DNA from: Pelagibius sp964472095
Lineage (GTDB): Bacteria > Pseudomonadota > Alphaproteobacteria > Kiloniellales > Kiloniellaceae
Direction: 5' to 3'
Assembly: GCA_964472095.1 (NCBI GenBank)
Contig: CAYYIV010000011.1
Span: forward strand, 1 to 64,000
Length of the DNA: 64,000 nucleotides
In this document: positions 16,657 to 28,275 of the stretch, piece after piece
Position numbering within the stretch: position 1 is the stretch's first letter
Layout: each line of letters opens with the position of its first letter
Made by a program: the position numbers and the translations under genes
The notes under the pieces: generated by a model
Told to the model about the DNA's origin: nothing
Database searches by the model: none
What the model saw: only the letters and a program-made list of their open reading frames with translations

Positions 16657-17496
16657 ATGAGCACGCTGTCGGCCTGCGGCGCGCTTGTCGAGCGCTACGA
16701 TCACGACCGCTACCTCGGCTGCCTCTTCGCACCGGCGGCGGAGCGCGAGGACCTCTTTGCGCTCTATGCCTTCAACCAGGAGGTGGCGAAGACGGCGGAG
16801 GTGGTGAGCGAAGCGATGATCGGGCAGATCCGCCTGCAGTGGTGGCGCGAAAGCCTGGCCGGCATCTACGAAGGCAGGCCGCGCCAGCACGAGGTGGTGC
16901 AGCCGCTGGCCCGTGCCGTCGCGGCGAGGGCGCTGCCCCGCGACCTGCTGGAGACCATCATCGATGCGCGGGAGTTCGATCTCGATCCTGCCCCGCCCGA
17001 GGACTTCGAGACACTGCGGGTCTATGTCGAAGGGACCTCGACCGTGCTGCTGCAGCTCGCCTTGCGGGTCCTCGGCGCAGAGGACAGCGCCAGCCGCCAG
17101 GCGGCCGACCATCTCGGCCCGGCCTGGGCCTACCTCGGCCTGCTGCGCGCCCTGCCGCTGCACGCAAGACAGAAGCGCTGCTACCTGCCGGCCGACCTCT
17201 GCGCCGCGGCGGGGGTCGATCTGCAGGAGGTCTTCGAGCTGCGCTCCGGCCCGGCGCTGCGCGAGGTCTGCGGCATCCTTGTCAGTGCGGCCGCAGAGCA
17301 CCTGGCCGCGGCGCGGCGGCCCGCCGCCAAGGTGCCGCGCGCCGCGCTGCCTGCCTTGTTGCCGGCGCGCCTCGCCGATCTCTATCTGAAGCAGTTGCGC
17401 CGCGCCGGCAACGATCCCTTCGCGGCGGCGGCCCAGGCTCCGGCGCCGGGCCGCGTCTGGCGCCTTGCCTGGGGCAGTTGGCGCGGAAGGTATTGA
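16657..17496 (+). CDS. Squalene/phytoene synthase superfamily protein, NDUFAF6-like
   Basis: The 279-residue product has the all-helical trans-isoprenyl diphosphate synthase fold. Matching parts are RYDHDRYLGCLFAPAAERED, LFALYAFNQEVAKTAEVV, IRLQWWRESLAGIYEG and AWAYLGLLRALPLHARQKRC. The Asp-rich metal motifs required for prenyl condensation are missing: the first is replaced by FNQEVAKTAE. This pattern is that of NDUFAF6, the mitochondrial complex I assembly factor of this fold. Its position near secDF and the NDUFAF3-like gene agrees. A catalytic hopanoid or carotenoid role is unlikely. The start is ATG 16657. Confidence 0.83.
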   Translation: MSTLSACGALVERYDHDRYLGCLFAPAAEREDLFALYAFNQEVAKTAEVVSEAMIGQIRLQWWRESLAGIYEGRPRQHEVVQPLARAVAARALPRDLLETIIDAREFDLDPAPPEDFETLRVYVEGTSTVLLQLALRVLGAEDSASRQAADHLGPAWAYLGLLRALPLHARQKRCYLPADLCAAAGVDLQEVFELRSGPALREVCGILVSAAAEHLAAARRPAAKVPRAALPALLPARLADLYLKQLRRAGNDPFAAAAQAPAPGRVWRLAWGSWRGRY

Positions 17497-17531
17497 GGGA
17501 ACGTATCAAGGGTGCCGGCTGTAGCCGCCGC

Positions 17532-17640
17532 CCATTGTCATCGCCGGGCTTGATGTATGGCCCGGCAATCCATGGGTCAATTGCTCTGACGGTCGCTATG
17601 CGGCGCAGGTGGACCCCCGGATCAAGTCTTGGGGTGACAG
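17532..17640. repeat. Type 3 palindromic repeat pair
   Basis: The left unit (17532-17578) contains GCCGGGC and GCCCGGC around a 10-base loop, with outer bases CCATTG and ATGG. The right unit (17610-17640) reads TGGACCCCCGGATCAAG then TCTTGGGGTGACA, a second, inverted copy of the same theme. The pair lies in the convergent gap between the NDUFAF6-like gene and trmFO. Palindromes with CCCGGG-CTTG cores are common in alphaproteobacterial intergenic DNA. Confidence 0.65.
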
Positions 17641-17685
17641 TGGAAGTTGAGGCAATGCCCCTGCGTCCTTAGCAGGAACGCGAGA

Positions 17686-19056
17686 TCACTCCGCGGCGGC
17701 GGCGGCTTCGTGGCGCCAGGCTTCGAGATCGGCCAGGGCGCGCGCCGATAGACCCGGTTTGCGGTCCTTCTTCTTCACCTTCCGCTTGCCGGCTTCGGGC
17801 TGCAGCGGCGGAAAGAGGCCGAAGTTCACGTTCATCGGCTGGAAGGTCGCCGCGTCGGCTCCGCCGGTGATGTGCGCCAGCAGGGCGCCGTGCGCGGTGG
17901 TCGGCGGCGGGGGCGCGAAGGCCTGGCCGAGCCGTTCGGCAGCGGCGAAGCGCCCGGCCAGGAGGCCAATGGCGGCGGACTCGACATAGCCCTCGACGCC
18001 GGTGATCTGGCCGGCGAAGCGCAGGCGGGGTTGTGCCTTCAGCCGCAGCTGCGCGTCGAGCAGCCGCGGCGAGTTGATGAAGGTGTTGCGATGCAGGCCG
18101 CCCAGGCGTGCGAACTCGGCGTTCTCCAGGCCGGGGATGAGGCGGAAGATGCGAGCCTGCTCGCCGTACTTCAGCTTGGTCTGGAAGCCGACGATGTTGT
18201 AGAGCGTGCCCAGCGCATTGTCCTGGCGCAGCTGCACCACCGCGTGGGGCCGCGCGTTGCTGTGGGGGTCGTGCAGTCCGACCGGCTTCATCGGGCCGAA
18301 GCGCAGGGTCTCCGGCCCTCGCTCGGCCATCACCTCGATGGGCAGGCAGCCCTCGAAGTAGGGTGTCGACTTCTCCCAGTCCTTGAAGTCGGTCTTCTCG
18401 CCCTCGATCAGCGCCGCGATGAAGGCATTGTACTGGGCCTCGTCGAGCGGGCAGTTCACGTAGTCGGCGGTGCCGCCGCCGGGGCCGGGCTTGTCGTAGC
18501 GCGACTGGAACCAGGCCTTGGAAAAGTCGATGGACTCTTTGTAGACGATGGGCGCGATGGCGTCGAAGAAGGAGAGGTAGTCCTCGCCGCTCAGGGCGCC
18601 GATTGCCTGGCCGAGCGCCGGCGAGGTGAGCGGGCCGGTGGCGACGATCACCGAGTCCCAGTCCGCCGGCGGCAGGGCGTCGATCTCGCCGCGCTCGAGC
18701 GTGATCAGCGGGTCGGCGGCGAGGGTGGCCGTCACCCGCTCGGAGAAGGCCACGCGGTCGACTGCAAGGGCGCCGCCGGCCGGCAGCTTGGTGGCGTCGC
18801 CGGAGGCCATGATCAGCGAGCCGAGGCGCCGCATCTCCTCGTGCAGCAGGCCGACGGCATTGTTCTCGGTATCGTCGCTGCGGAAGGAGTTGGAGCACAC
18901 CAGCTCGGCGAGGCCGTCGGTGAGGTGGGCCTCGGTGGCGCGCAGCGGCCGCATCTCGTGCAGCACCACCGGCAGGCCGGCGCGGGCGATCTGCCAGGCC
19001 GCCTCGCTGCCGGCGAGGCCGCCGCCAATGACGTGAAGGGGCTTGGTTTCTTTCAT
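17686..19056 (-). CDS. trmFO: Methylenetetrahydrofolate--tRNA-(uracil-5-)-methyltransferase TrmFO
   Basis: TrmFO is a folate- and FAD-dependent enzyme that makes 5-methyluridine at position 54 of tRNAs. The start is ATG 19056, giving MKETKPLHVIGGGLAGSEAA, a correct FAD-binding GxGxxG N-terminus; longer frames add unrelated residues. Further family blocks are ELVCSNSFRSDDTENNAVGL, then CPLDEAQYNAFIAAL and the C-terminal ALLAHITGGADAATFQPMNV. The length is 456 residues, normal for the family. The C-terminus has a basic segment (KRKVKKKDRK). It converges with the NDUFAF6-like gene. Confidence 0.96.
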   Translation of the reverse strand: MKETKPLHVIGGGLAGSEAAWQIARAGLPVVLHEMRPLRATEAHLTDGLAELVCSNSFRSDDTENNAVGLLHEEMRRLGSLIMASGDATKLPAGGALAVDRVAFSERVTATLAADPLITLERGEIDALPPADWDSVIVATGPLTSPALGQAIGALSGEDYLSFFDAIAPIVYKESIDFSKAWFQSRYDKPGPGGGTADYVNCPLDEAQYNAFIAALIEGEKTDFKDWEKSTPYFEGCLPIEVMAERGPETLRFGPMKPVGLHDPHSNARPHAVVQLRQDNALGTLYNIVGFQTKLKYGEQARIFRLIPGLENAEFARLGGLHRNTFINSPRLLDAQLRLKAQPRLRFAGQITGVEGYVESAAIGLLAGRFAAAERLGQAFAPPPPTTAHGALLAHITGGADAATFQPMNVNFGLFPPLQPEAGKRKVKKKDRKPGLSARALADLEAWRHEAAAAAE

Positions 19057-19148
19057 GGCCGGACCATAGCGCCGCTGACTGGCCTGCGAAAGCCCGGACC
19101 ATGCCACCGTGACGATGCGAAGGTGAAGGGAGGGGCTGGCCGGTGCGT

Positions 19149-20423
19149 TCAATCGTCGGGCGAGGCGGCGTTCTTTTTCGCGAGCGTGAAAACCTCCTGC
19201 GGCTCGGCAAATCCCTTCAGGGCGTGGCGGCCGAGGCTGCGGCTGGCGCCGCCCCAGTGGGCGGCGAAGTCGGCGGAGAACACCAGCGGCACCGCGAGCT
19301 CGGCGTTCAAGGCCTCGATGCGGCTGACCAGGTTCACCGCCGGCCCGACGACGGTGAAGTCGAGACGGTCGGCGGCGCCAATGTTGCCGTACATGACGTC
19401 GCCGACGTGCAGGGCGATGCCGCAGCGGAAGGGCGCCTTGCCGGTGGCCTGACGCTCGGCGGACAGCCGCTTGGCATCCCGTAGCGCCGCGCGTGCCGCG
19501 CTCATCGAGGCCGCGCAGGCCTGGCGGGAATCGCCCGCGTGCTTCTCCTCGATGGGGAAAATGGCCAGGATCGCATCGCCGATGAACTTCAGGATCTCAC
19601 CGCCCTGGGCCTTGATCGCCTGGGCCATGGTCTCGAAGTAGCCGTCCAGCAGCTCGATCACCGCCTCCATCGGCAGCGCCGTGGAAAGCCCCGTGAAGTT
19701 GCGCAGGTCGGAGGTCCAGAGCACCGCGTTGATGCGCTCCACGTCGCCGCGCTTGATGGTGCCGGCCAGCACCCGATGACCGCTGCGCGCGCCGAGATAG
19801 GTCTCCATCAGGGTCTCGCCTGTGCGATAGGCGTTGCGCAACTCGAGCAGCAGACCGAAGAGCGGCATTGCTGACTCCACGGTGGCAATATCGAGGTCGC
19901 TGAAGCCTCCATCTCGCTTGCTGGCCAGAGTCAGGGTATTAATCTGCCGGGTGCTGAAGGGCAGCGGGCGGGCGGTGTAGTCGGTGAAGCCCTGGGCGCT
20001 GATCTCCTCGGTGATCGGGAAGTCGAGCGGGCAGCCGGCCAGGGCCAGACGGCGGCGAACCGGCGGCCCTCCCTCGAAAATCAGCTTCACCGGGCTCTGG
20101 AGGAAGAAGTCGCTCTGTTCAATGCCGTGAGCGCGCGGAATCTCCATAGCGCCGCCGGCCTCGGCGTCCCAGAGGACCGTGCGCGCGCGCAGTTGCGGGT
20201 GCAATTGCGGCAGGTGCAAGCTGGAGCGGTCGATGGGCACGCCGACGGCCGTCAGTTGACGCAGGAAGCCGTCGAAGAGCAGGGTGATGCGGCTCTGGCG
20301 CAACCGCATGGCGAGCAGCCAGTCGATCGTCGGCTGAGCCCGGCCGCGGCCCTGGGCGCAGAGCGCGGGCGAGAGGTCGCAGTCATCGGTGGCGGCGGGC
20401 GTCGTCGGCAGGGCGGCAGTCAT
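19149..20423 (-). CDS. Class III adenylate/guanylate cyclase with uncharacterised N-terminal region
   Basis: The start is set at ATG 20423, giving 424 residues. The catalytic domain covers about residues 225-410. The two metal-binding Asp are in LWTSDLRNFTGLS and in KFIGDAILAIFP. The substrate-selecting Lys is in EILKFIGD, and DRLDFTVVGPAVNLVSRIE holds the transition-state Asn and Arg. Lys and Asp at the selector positions point to ATP rather than GTP. The N-terminal ~200 residues have no membrane segment and no domain I can name, though TDYTARPLPFS recurs in alphaproteobacterial cyclases of this type. It probably makes cAMP in the cytoplasm. It diverges from the RND operon. Confidence 0.88.
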   Translation of the reverse strand: MTAALPTTPAATDDCDLSPALCAQGRGRAQPTIDWLLAMRLRQSRITLLFDGFLRQLTAVGVPIDRSSLHLPQLHPQLRARTVLWDAEAGGAMEIPRAHGIEQSDFFLQSPVKLIFEGGPPVRRRLALAGCPLDFPITEEISAQGFTDYTARPLPFSTRQINTLTLASKRDGGFSDLDIATVESAMPLFGLLLELRNAYRTGETLMETYLGARSGHRVLAGTIKRGDVERINAVLWTSDLRNFTGLSTALPMEAVIELLDGYFETMAQAIKAQGGEILKFIGDAILAIFPIEEKHAGDSRQACAASMSAARAALRDAKRLSAERQATGKAPFRCGIALHVGDVMYGNIGAADRLDFTVVGPAVNLVSRIEALNAELAVPLVFSADFAAHWGGASRSLGRHALKGFAEPQEVFTLAKKNAASPDD

Positions 20424-20582
20424 CGGCAGAATTTGAGGCGCGCCGGTGGTCCATGCAAGGACTGCATACCCCCTGGCGTCAGGTTCGGCTTGCAATTGTT
20501 GCGCTGCAGTATAAGTAAACTGGCTAGTTTCCTCGGAGCCGCCTGGTGGCCCCCCGGGGATCGCAGCGGAGGGGTAGTTCGC

Positions 20583-21779
20583 ATGCAAAGCAGTTCCCGG
20601 GCAAGGGGCCCTCGGCAGCCCTTGGCGAAGGTGGCGGCCGGTGGCCTCCTGATCGCGCTTCTCGGCAGTTTGAGTGCTTGTGACGACGGCAGCGATGCGG
20701 CCCAGCAGGCTGACGCGCCGCCGCCGCCGGCGGTCACCGTCGCAGCGCCGGTCGTGCGCGAGGTGGTGGAGGACGACGAGTTCATCGGCCGCTTCGAGGC
20801 CATCAACGAAGTGGACATCCGCGCCCGGGTGGGCGGCTACCTGCAGAAGGTGCATTTCACCGACGGTGCCGTCGTCGCCGAGGGCGAACTGCTGTTCACC
20901 ATCGACCAGCGGCCGTTCCAGACGGCGGTGGCCGAGGCCGAGGCAACCCTGAAGATCGCGCAGTCCCAGGTCGAATTCTCCTCCAAGCAATTGGAACGGG
21001 CGCAAGAGCTGTCCTCGCGCGGCAACATTTCGATCAGCGCCCTCGACGAGCGCCAGCAGGAGTTCATCGCCGCGCAGGCCCAGGTCCAGGGCGCCAGGGC
21101 AGCGCTCGACAGCGCCCGCCTGGATCTCAACTACACCGAGATCCGCGCGCCGGTCGGCGGCCGCATCGACCGCCACTTCATCTCGATCGGCAACCTGGTC
21201 TCGCCGGACGACACCATTCTGACCAGAATCGTCTCGCTGGATCCGATCTATTTCTACTTCGACATCGACGAGCGATCCTTCCTGGCCTACGCGCGCGACG
21301 CCAGGACCCGCGGCGACTCTCTGCAGGAAGGTGCCGGGTCGATGCCGGTCAAGGTGCGGCTGAGCGACGAGCGCGACGGTTCCTTCGAGGGCAAGCTGGA
21401 CTTTGCCGAGAACCGTGTCGACCGGGGCACCGGGACCCTGCGCGTGCGCGCGGTCTTCGACAATCCGAACCTGATCCTGCAGCCCGGCCTGTTCGGTACC
21501 ATCAACATTCCCGGTTCGCTGCCCTATCGCGGCGTGCTGATCCCCGACGAGGCCATTGCGGCGGACCAGGACCGCCGCATCGTCTACGTCGTCGATGATG
21601 CCGGCGAGGTGTCGTCCCGCCAGGTCCGCCCCGGACCGCGACTCTTCGGCTACCGCGTGGTGCGCGAAGGGCTGGAGGGTGACGAGACCATCGTCATCAA
21701 CGGACTGATGCGGGTGCGGCCGGGAGTCATTGTTACGCCGAACCTGGTGGAACTGCCGCCCGTCGCCGAGTCGCAGTAG
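20583..21779 (+). CDS. RND efflux periplasmic adaptor (membrane fusion) lipoprotein
   Basis: The adaptor links an inner-membrane RND pump to an outer-membrane channel. The start is ATG 20583, which gives a signal peptide with lipobox LSAC (about residues 30-33); longer frames lack it. The AcrA/MexA layout is visible: barrel-sandwich halves around EVDIRARVGGYLQKVHFTDG and LNYTEIRAPVGGRIDRHFIS, a helical hairpin between them, and a C-terminal beta-barrel. Length is 398 residues. Only 11 bp separate it from the pump gene. No outer-membrane factor is encoded nearby. Confidence 0.94.
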   Translation: MQSSSRARGPRQPLAKVAAGGLLIALLGSLSACDDGSDAAQQADAPPPPAVTVAAPVVREVVEDDEFIGRFEAINEVDIRARVGGYLQKVHFTDGAVVAEGELLFTIDQRPFQTAVAEAEATLKIAQSQVEFSSKQLERAQELSSRGNISISALDERQQEFIAAQAQVQGARAALDSARLDLNYTEIRAPVGGRIDRHFISIGNLVSPDDTILTRIVSLDPIYFYFDIDERSFLAYARDARTRGDSLQEGAGSMPVKVRLSDERDGSFEGKLDFAENRVDRGTGTLRVRAVFDNPNLILQPGLFGTINIPGSLPYRGVLIPDEAIAADQDRRIVYVVDDAGEVSSRQVRPGPRLFGYRVVREGLEGDETIVINGLMRVRPGVIVTPNLVELPPVAESQ

Positions 21780-21790
21780 GGGAGCCGGCC

Positions 21791-24700
21791 ATGCGCTTTG
21801 CCCACTTCTTCGTCGACCGGCCGATCTTCGCGACGGTGCTGTCGCTGGTGGTCGTCATCGTCGGCCTGATCGCCTACGGCCAGCTGCCCGTCGCGCAGTA
21901 TCCCGAGATCGCACCGCCCAGCATCGTGGTACGCGCCAACTATCCCGGTGCCAACGCCGAGACGGTGGCCGCCACCGTGGCCACGCCGCTGGAGCAGGAG
22001 GTCAACGGCGTCGAGGACATGCTCTACATGTCCTCCTACTCGACGTCCGATGGTGCGATGGCGCTGACCATCACCTTCGAGCTCGGCACCGATCTCGACA
22101 ATGCCCAGGTGCTGGTGCAGAACCGCATCGCCATTGCCGAGCCGCGCCTGCCGGAAGAAGTGCGCCGTCTGGGCATCACCGCCACCAAGTCCTCGCCCGA
22201 CCTGATGATGGTGGTCCACATGCTCTCGCCGGACGAGAGCTACGACCAGCTCTATGTGTCGAACTATGCGCGATCGCGGGTGCGCGACATCCTGTTGCGC
22301 CTGGACGGGGTCGGCAATCTCATCCTCTTCGGCGAGCGTGAGTTCTCCCTGCGGGTGTGGCTCGACCCCGACAAGCTGGCCGCCTACAGCCTTTCCGCCG
22401 GCGACGTGGTGGCGGCGCTGCGCGATCAGAACGTCCAGGTTTCCGGCGGCTCGATCGGCGCGCCGCCCAATCCGGGCGACAACGCCTTCCAATACGTGGT
22501 CTCCACGCAGGGCCGCTTCGAGGACCCGCGCGAATTCCGCTCTGTCATCGTCAAGACCGGCGAGAACGGCCGCCTGATCCGCCTGCAGGACGTCGCAAGG
22601 ATCGAGCTGGGCGCCCGCGAGTACATCACCAACAGCTATCTGAACGGCAAGCCGGCCGTCGCTCTGGCGATCTTCCAGCGTCCCGGCACCAATGCGCTGG
22701 AAACGGCGGATGCAGTGATCTCGACCATGGAGCGGCTGAAGAACGACTTCCCGCCGGGGATCGACTACAACATCGTCTACAACCCGACCGAGTTCATCGC
22801 CGAGTCCATCGATGCGGTCTACACGACGTTGTTCGAAGCGGTACTGCTGGTGGTCATGGTGGTGCTGGTATTCCTGCAGTCCTGGCGCACGGCGGTGATT
22901 CCCATCGTCGCCATCCCGGTCTCGCTGATCGGCACCTTCGCCGTGATGTCGGCCTTCGGCTTCTCCATCAACATGCTGACCCTCTTCGGCATGGTGCTGG
23001 CCATCGGCATCGTGGTCGACGACGCCATCGTCGTGGTGGAGAACGTCGAGCGCAACATGCGCCTCGGCTACGGGCCGCGAGAATCGGCGCATCGCACCAT
23101 GGACGAGGTCGGCTCCGCCGTGGTTTCCATCGCCCTGGTGCTGACGGCGGTCTTCGTGCCGGTCGCCTTCATCCCCGGCATCTCCGGTCAGTTCTATCTG
23201 CAGTTCGCCATCACCATCGCGGTGGCGACGATTATCTCGGCTGCGAATTCGCTGACGCTCTCGCCGGCCCTGGCGGCGCTGCTCTTCAAGCCGCACGGCG
23301 GAAAGCCCTCGCGCTTCCCCCTGGCCGTGGTCGGGCGCTACCTCGCCGACGGCTTCAACAACGGCTTCGACAGGATGAGCGAGGCCTACGGCAGCGTCAT
23401 CCGCTTCCTGGTCAGCCGCCGCATCACCATCGCCGCCATGCTGCTGCTCTTCGTGGCACTGCTTGGCGCAACCGCGCAGCTGTTGCAGACGACACCGCGC
23501 GGCTTCATCCCCACCCTCGACCAGGGTTACGCCATCGTGGTCATCCAGTTGCCCGAGGGTGCCTCGCTGAGCCGCACAGACAAGGCGACCCTGGAAGCCT
23601 CCGAGATTATCGAGAACACCCCGGGCGTGCGCAATGCTGTGGCCTTCGCCGGTTTTTCCGGCGCCACCTTCACCAATGCCACCAATGCCGGCGTGGTCTT
23701 CGCGGCCTTCGAACCCTTCGAGGAGCGGCTGGCGCAGGGGCAGACGGCGGACTCCATCATTGGCCAGCTGTTCGGCAACCTGCAGGCCATCGAGGAAGCC
23801 TTCGTGATCGCCGTGCCGCCACCGCCGGTGAGCGGCGTCGGCAGCTCCGGCGGCTTCAAGCTGCAACTGCGCGATCTCAACAGCGCGGCAATGGACCGCG
23901 TCCTCGCAGCGGCCTATGCCATCATGGGGCAGGCCAACCAGACCCCCGGCCTGACCGGCGTGTTCACGACCTTCAGCAACTCCTCGCCGCAGTTCTACCT
24001 GGAGATCGACCGTCGCAAGGCGCAGATGCTCGACGTGCCGATCCCCAACATCTTCGAAACGCTGTCGATCAATCTCGGCACCTCCTACGTGAACGACTTC
24101 AACGCCTTCGGGCGCATCTACCAGGTGCGCGCGCAGGCGGACCAGCAGTTCCGCATGGAACGCGAGGACATCCAGCGCCTCAAGGTGCGCTCGGCGACCG
24201 GCGAACTGGTGCCGCTGGGTACGCTGGTCGAGATCCGCGACGTTTCCGGCCCGAACCTGGTGCAGCGCTACAACATGTACGTCTCGGTGCCGGTGCAGGG
24301 CAACGCGATGCCGGGCATCTCCACCGGCGACGCCCTGGACCGCATGGAGCAGGTGGCCCAGGAGAACCTGCCGCCGGGCACCGACTTCGAGTGGACCGAA
24401 CTGGCCTACCAGGAGCGCAATACCGGCAACACCGCGATCTTCATCTTCGGCCTCTCGGTGCTCTTCGTGTTCCTGGCGCTGGCGGCGCAGTACGAGAGCT
24501 GGAGCCTGCCGCTGGCGATCATCCTCATCGTGCCGATGAGCGTGCTCTCGGCGATGATCGGCATCTCCCTGCGCGGCTTCGACAACAACATCCTGACCCA
24601 GGTGGGGCTCATCGTGCTGGTCGGCCTGGCGGCGAAGAACGCCATCCTCATCGTCGAGTTCGCCAAGCAGGCGGAGGACATCGGCGACAACCTGGTCGAT

Positions 24701-24979
24701 GCGGTGGTGAAGGCCTGCCGCCTGCGCCTCAGGCCCATCCTGATGACCGCCTTCGCCTTCATTCTCGGCGTGGTGCCACTCGCCCTGGCCACCGGCCCGG
24801 GCGCCGAGATGCGCCAGGCCCTCGGCGTCACGGTGTTCTCCGGCATGCTGGGCGTGACCTTCTTCGGCCTCTTCCTGACACCGGTGTTCTACGTGACCAT
24901 CCGCGGCCTCACCCGGCGCCTGCGCCCGGCGCGTCACACGCCGGACCCGGAAGTCCAGCCGTCGGGCGGCGCGGATTAG
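21791..24979 (+). CDS. RND multidrug efflux pump, HAE1 (AcrB-like) family
   Basis: The 1062-residue product is a full-length hydrophobe/amphiphile efflux transporter. It starts MRFAHFFVDRPIFATVLSLV. The proton-relay pair of Asp residues is in GIVVDDAIVVVENVERNM (membrane helix 4) and the partner Lys is in VGLAAKNAILIVEFAKQAED (helix 10). Two large periplasmic loops with docking and porter domains are present, as expected. Substrates cannot be predicted. It is the second gene of an adaptor-pump operon and is followed 34 bp later by palindromic repeat copy B. Confidence 0.97.
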   Translation: MRFAHFFVDRPIFATVLSLVVVIVGLIAYGQLPVAQYPEIAPPSIVVRANYPGANAETVAATVATPLEQEVNGVEDMLYMSSYSTSDGAMALTITFELGTDLDNAQVLVQNRIAIAEPRLPEEVRRLGITATKSSPDLMMVVHMLSPDESYDQLYVSNYARSRVRDILLRLDGVGNLILFGEREFSLRVWLDPDKLAAYSLSAGDVVAALRDQNVQVSGGSIGAPPNPGDNAFQYVVSTQGRFEDPREFRSVIVKTGENGRLIRLQDVARIELGAREYITNSYLNGKPAVALAIFQRPGTNALETADAVISTMERLKNDFPPGIDYNIVYNPTEFIAESIDAVYTTLFEAVLLVVMVVLVFLQSWRTAVIPIVAIPVSLIGTFAVMSAFGFSINMLTLFGMVLAIGIVVDDAIVVVENVERNMRLGYGPRESAHRTMDEVGSAVVSIALVLTAVFVPVAFIPGISGQFYLQFAITIAVATIISAANSLTLSPALAALLFKPHGGKPSRFPLAVVGRYLADGFNNGFDRMSEAYGSVIRFLVSRRITIAAMLLLFVALLGATAQLLQTTPRGFIPTLDQGYAIVVIQLPEGASLSRTDKATLEASEIIENTPGVRNAVAFAGFSGATFTNATNAGVVFAAFEPFEERLAQGQTADSIIGQLFGNLQAIEEAFVIAVPPPPVSGVGSSGGFKLQLRDLNSAAMDRVLAAAYAIMGQANQTPGLTGVFTTFSNSSPQFYLEIDRRKAQMLDVPIPNIFETLSINLGTSYVNDFNAFGRIYQVRAQADQQFRMEREDIQRLKVRSATGELVPLGTLVEIRDVSGPNLVQRYNMYVSVPVQGNAMPGISTGDALDRMEQVAQENLPPGTDFEWTELAYQERNTGNTAIFIFGLSVLFVFLALAAQYESWSLPLAIILIVPMSVLSAMIGISLRGFDNNILTQVGLIVLVGLAAKNAILIVEFAKQAEDIGDNLVDAVVKACRLRLRPILMTAFAFILGVVPLALATGPGAEMRQALGVTVFSGMLGVTFFGLFLTPVFYVTIRGLTRRLRPARHTPDPEVQPSGGAD

Positions 24980-25013
24980 GGAAGAGAACGGCGGCGATCA
25001 GCGGCGTGACGGT

Positions 25014-25121
25014 CCTCGTCCTTCGAGACGGCCGCTCGCGCGGCCTCCTCAGGATGAGGACCTTATTGAAACTCAAGCCTCATCCTGAGGAGGGCCGGTA
25101 GGCCCGTCTCGAAGGACGAGG
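25014..25121. repeat. Type 1 palindromic repeat doublet, copy B
   Basis: Left arm 25014-25059: CCTCGTCCTTCGAGACG, hairpin GCCGC-TCGC-GCGGC, CTCCTCAGGATGAGG. Right arm 25079-25121: CCTCATCCTGAGGAG, hairpin GGCC-GGTA-GGCC, CGTCTCGAAGGACGAGG. The outer and inner blocks are exact reverse complements while the central hairpins differ in sequence. The 19 bp spacer begins ACCTT and ends CTCAAG, as in the longer spacer of copy C. It lies between the convergent RND pump and uvrA genes. Confidence 0.92.
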
Positions 25122-25179
25122 CGTCCATCCGACCCGGCCGTGAAGGCCAGGCGGCAGGTCATCTTGGCGGTGGCGCCGT

Positions 25180-28059
<2,880 letters not shown>

Positions 28060-28275
28060 CAAATCGGCACGGCCTCTCGGGGCTTGGGGTGGCTGCGGGA
28101 TACCGGTGGCGGGGAACCGCTGATAGCGCCAATATGGGGGAACGGAGGGGGAAAATCGAGCCCCCGTTGGGCCGCCGCGGCTTGTGGATAAGGGATTGCT
28201 GACATGGCCCTGTCAGGGCGTTAGCATGCGCCCCCTCTCGTACACGAAAACACGCAGAAATTGGAGAAAGACGGC
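28060..28275. promoter_or_regulatory. Divergent uvrA-ssb control region
   Basis: This 216 bp region must hold both promoters. A perfect 13-base palindrome, GCCCTGTCAGGGC, lies at 28207-28219, and TTGCTG precedes it at 28196. I looked for the alphaproteobacterial LexA site (GTTC, 7 bases, GTTC) and do not see one; two GAAC copies at about 28114 and 28140 are too far apart. Confidence 0.35.

Noticed and set aside
16657..17496. Hopanoid or carotenoid squalene/phytoene synthase
   Set aside because: Both Asp-rich metal-binding motifs are missing; NDUFAF6-like identity fits better.
21650..24937. Long minus-strand frame (about 1095 codons) opposite the RND pump
   Set aside because: It is antisense to a clear AcrB-type gene; its composition (His, Arg, Gln, Asp rich) is the mirror of GC-rich codon use. 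Similar shadows oppose gyrA, mfd and uvrA.
28060..28275. LexA (SOS) box between uvrA and ssb
   Set aside because: I searched both strands by eye for GTTC, 7 bases, GTTC and found no match with proper spacing.
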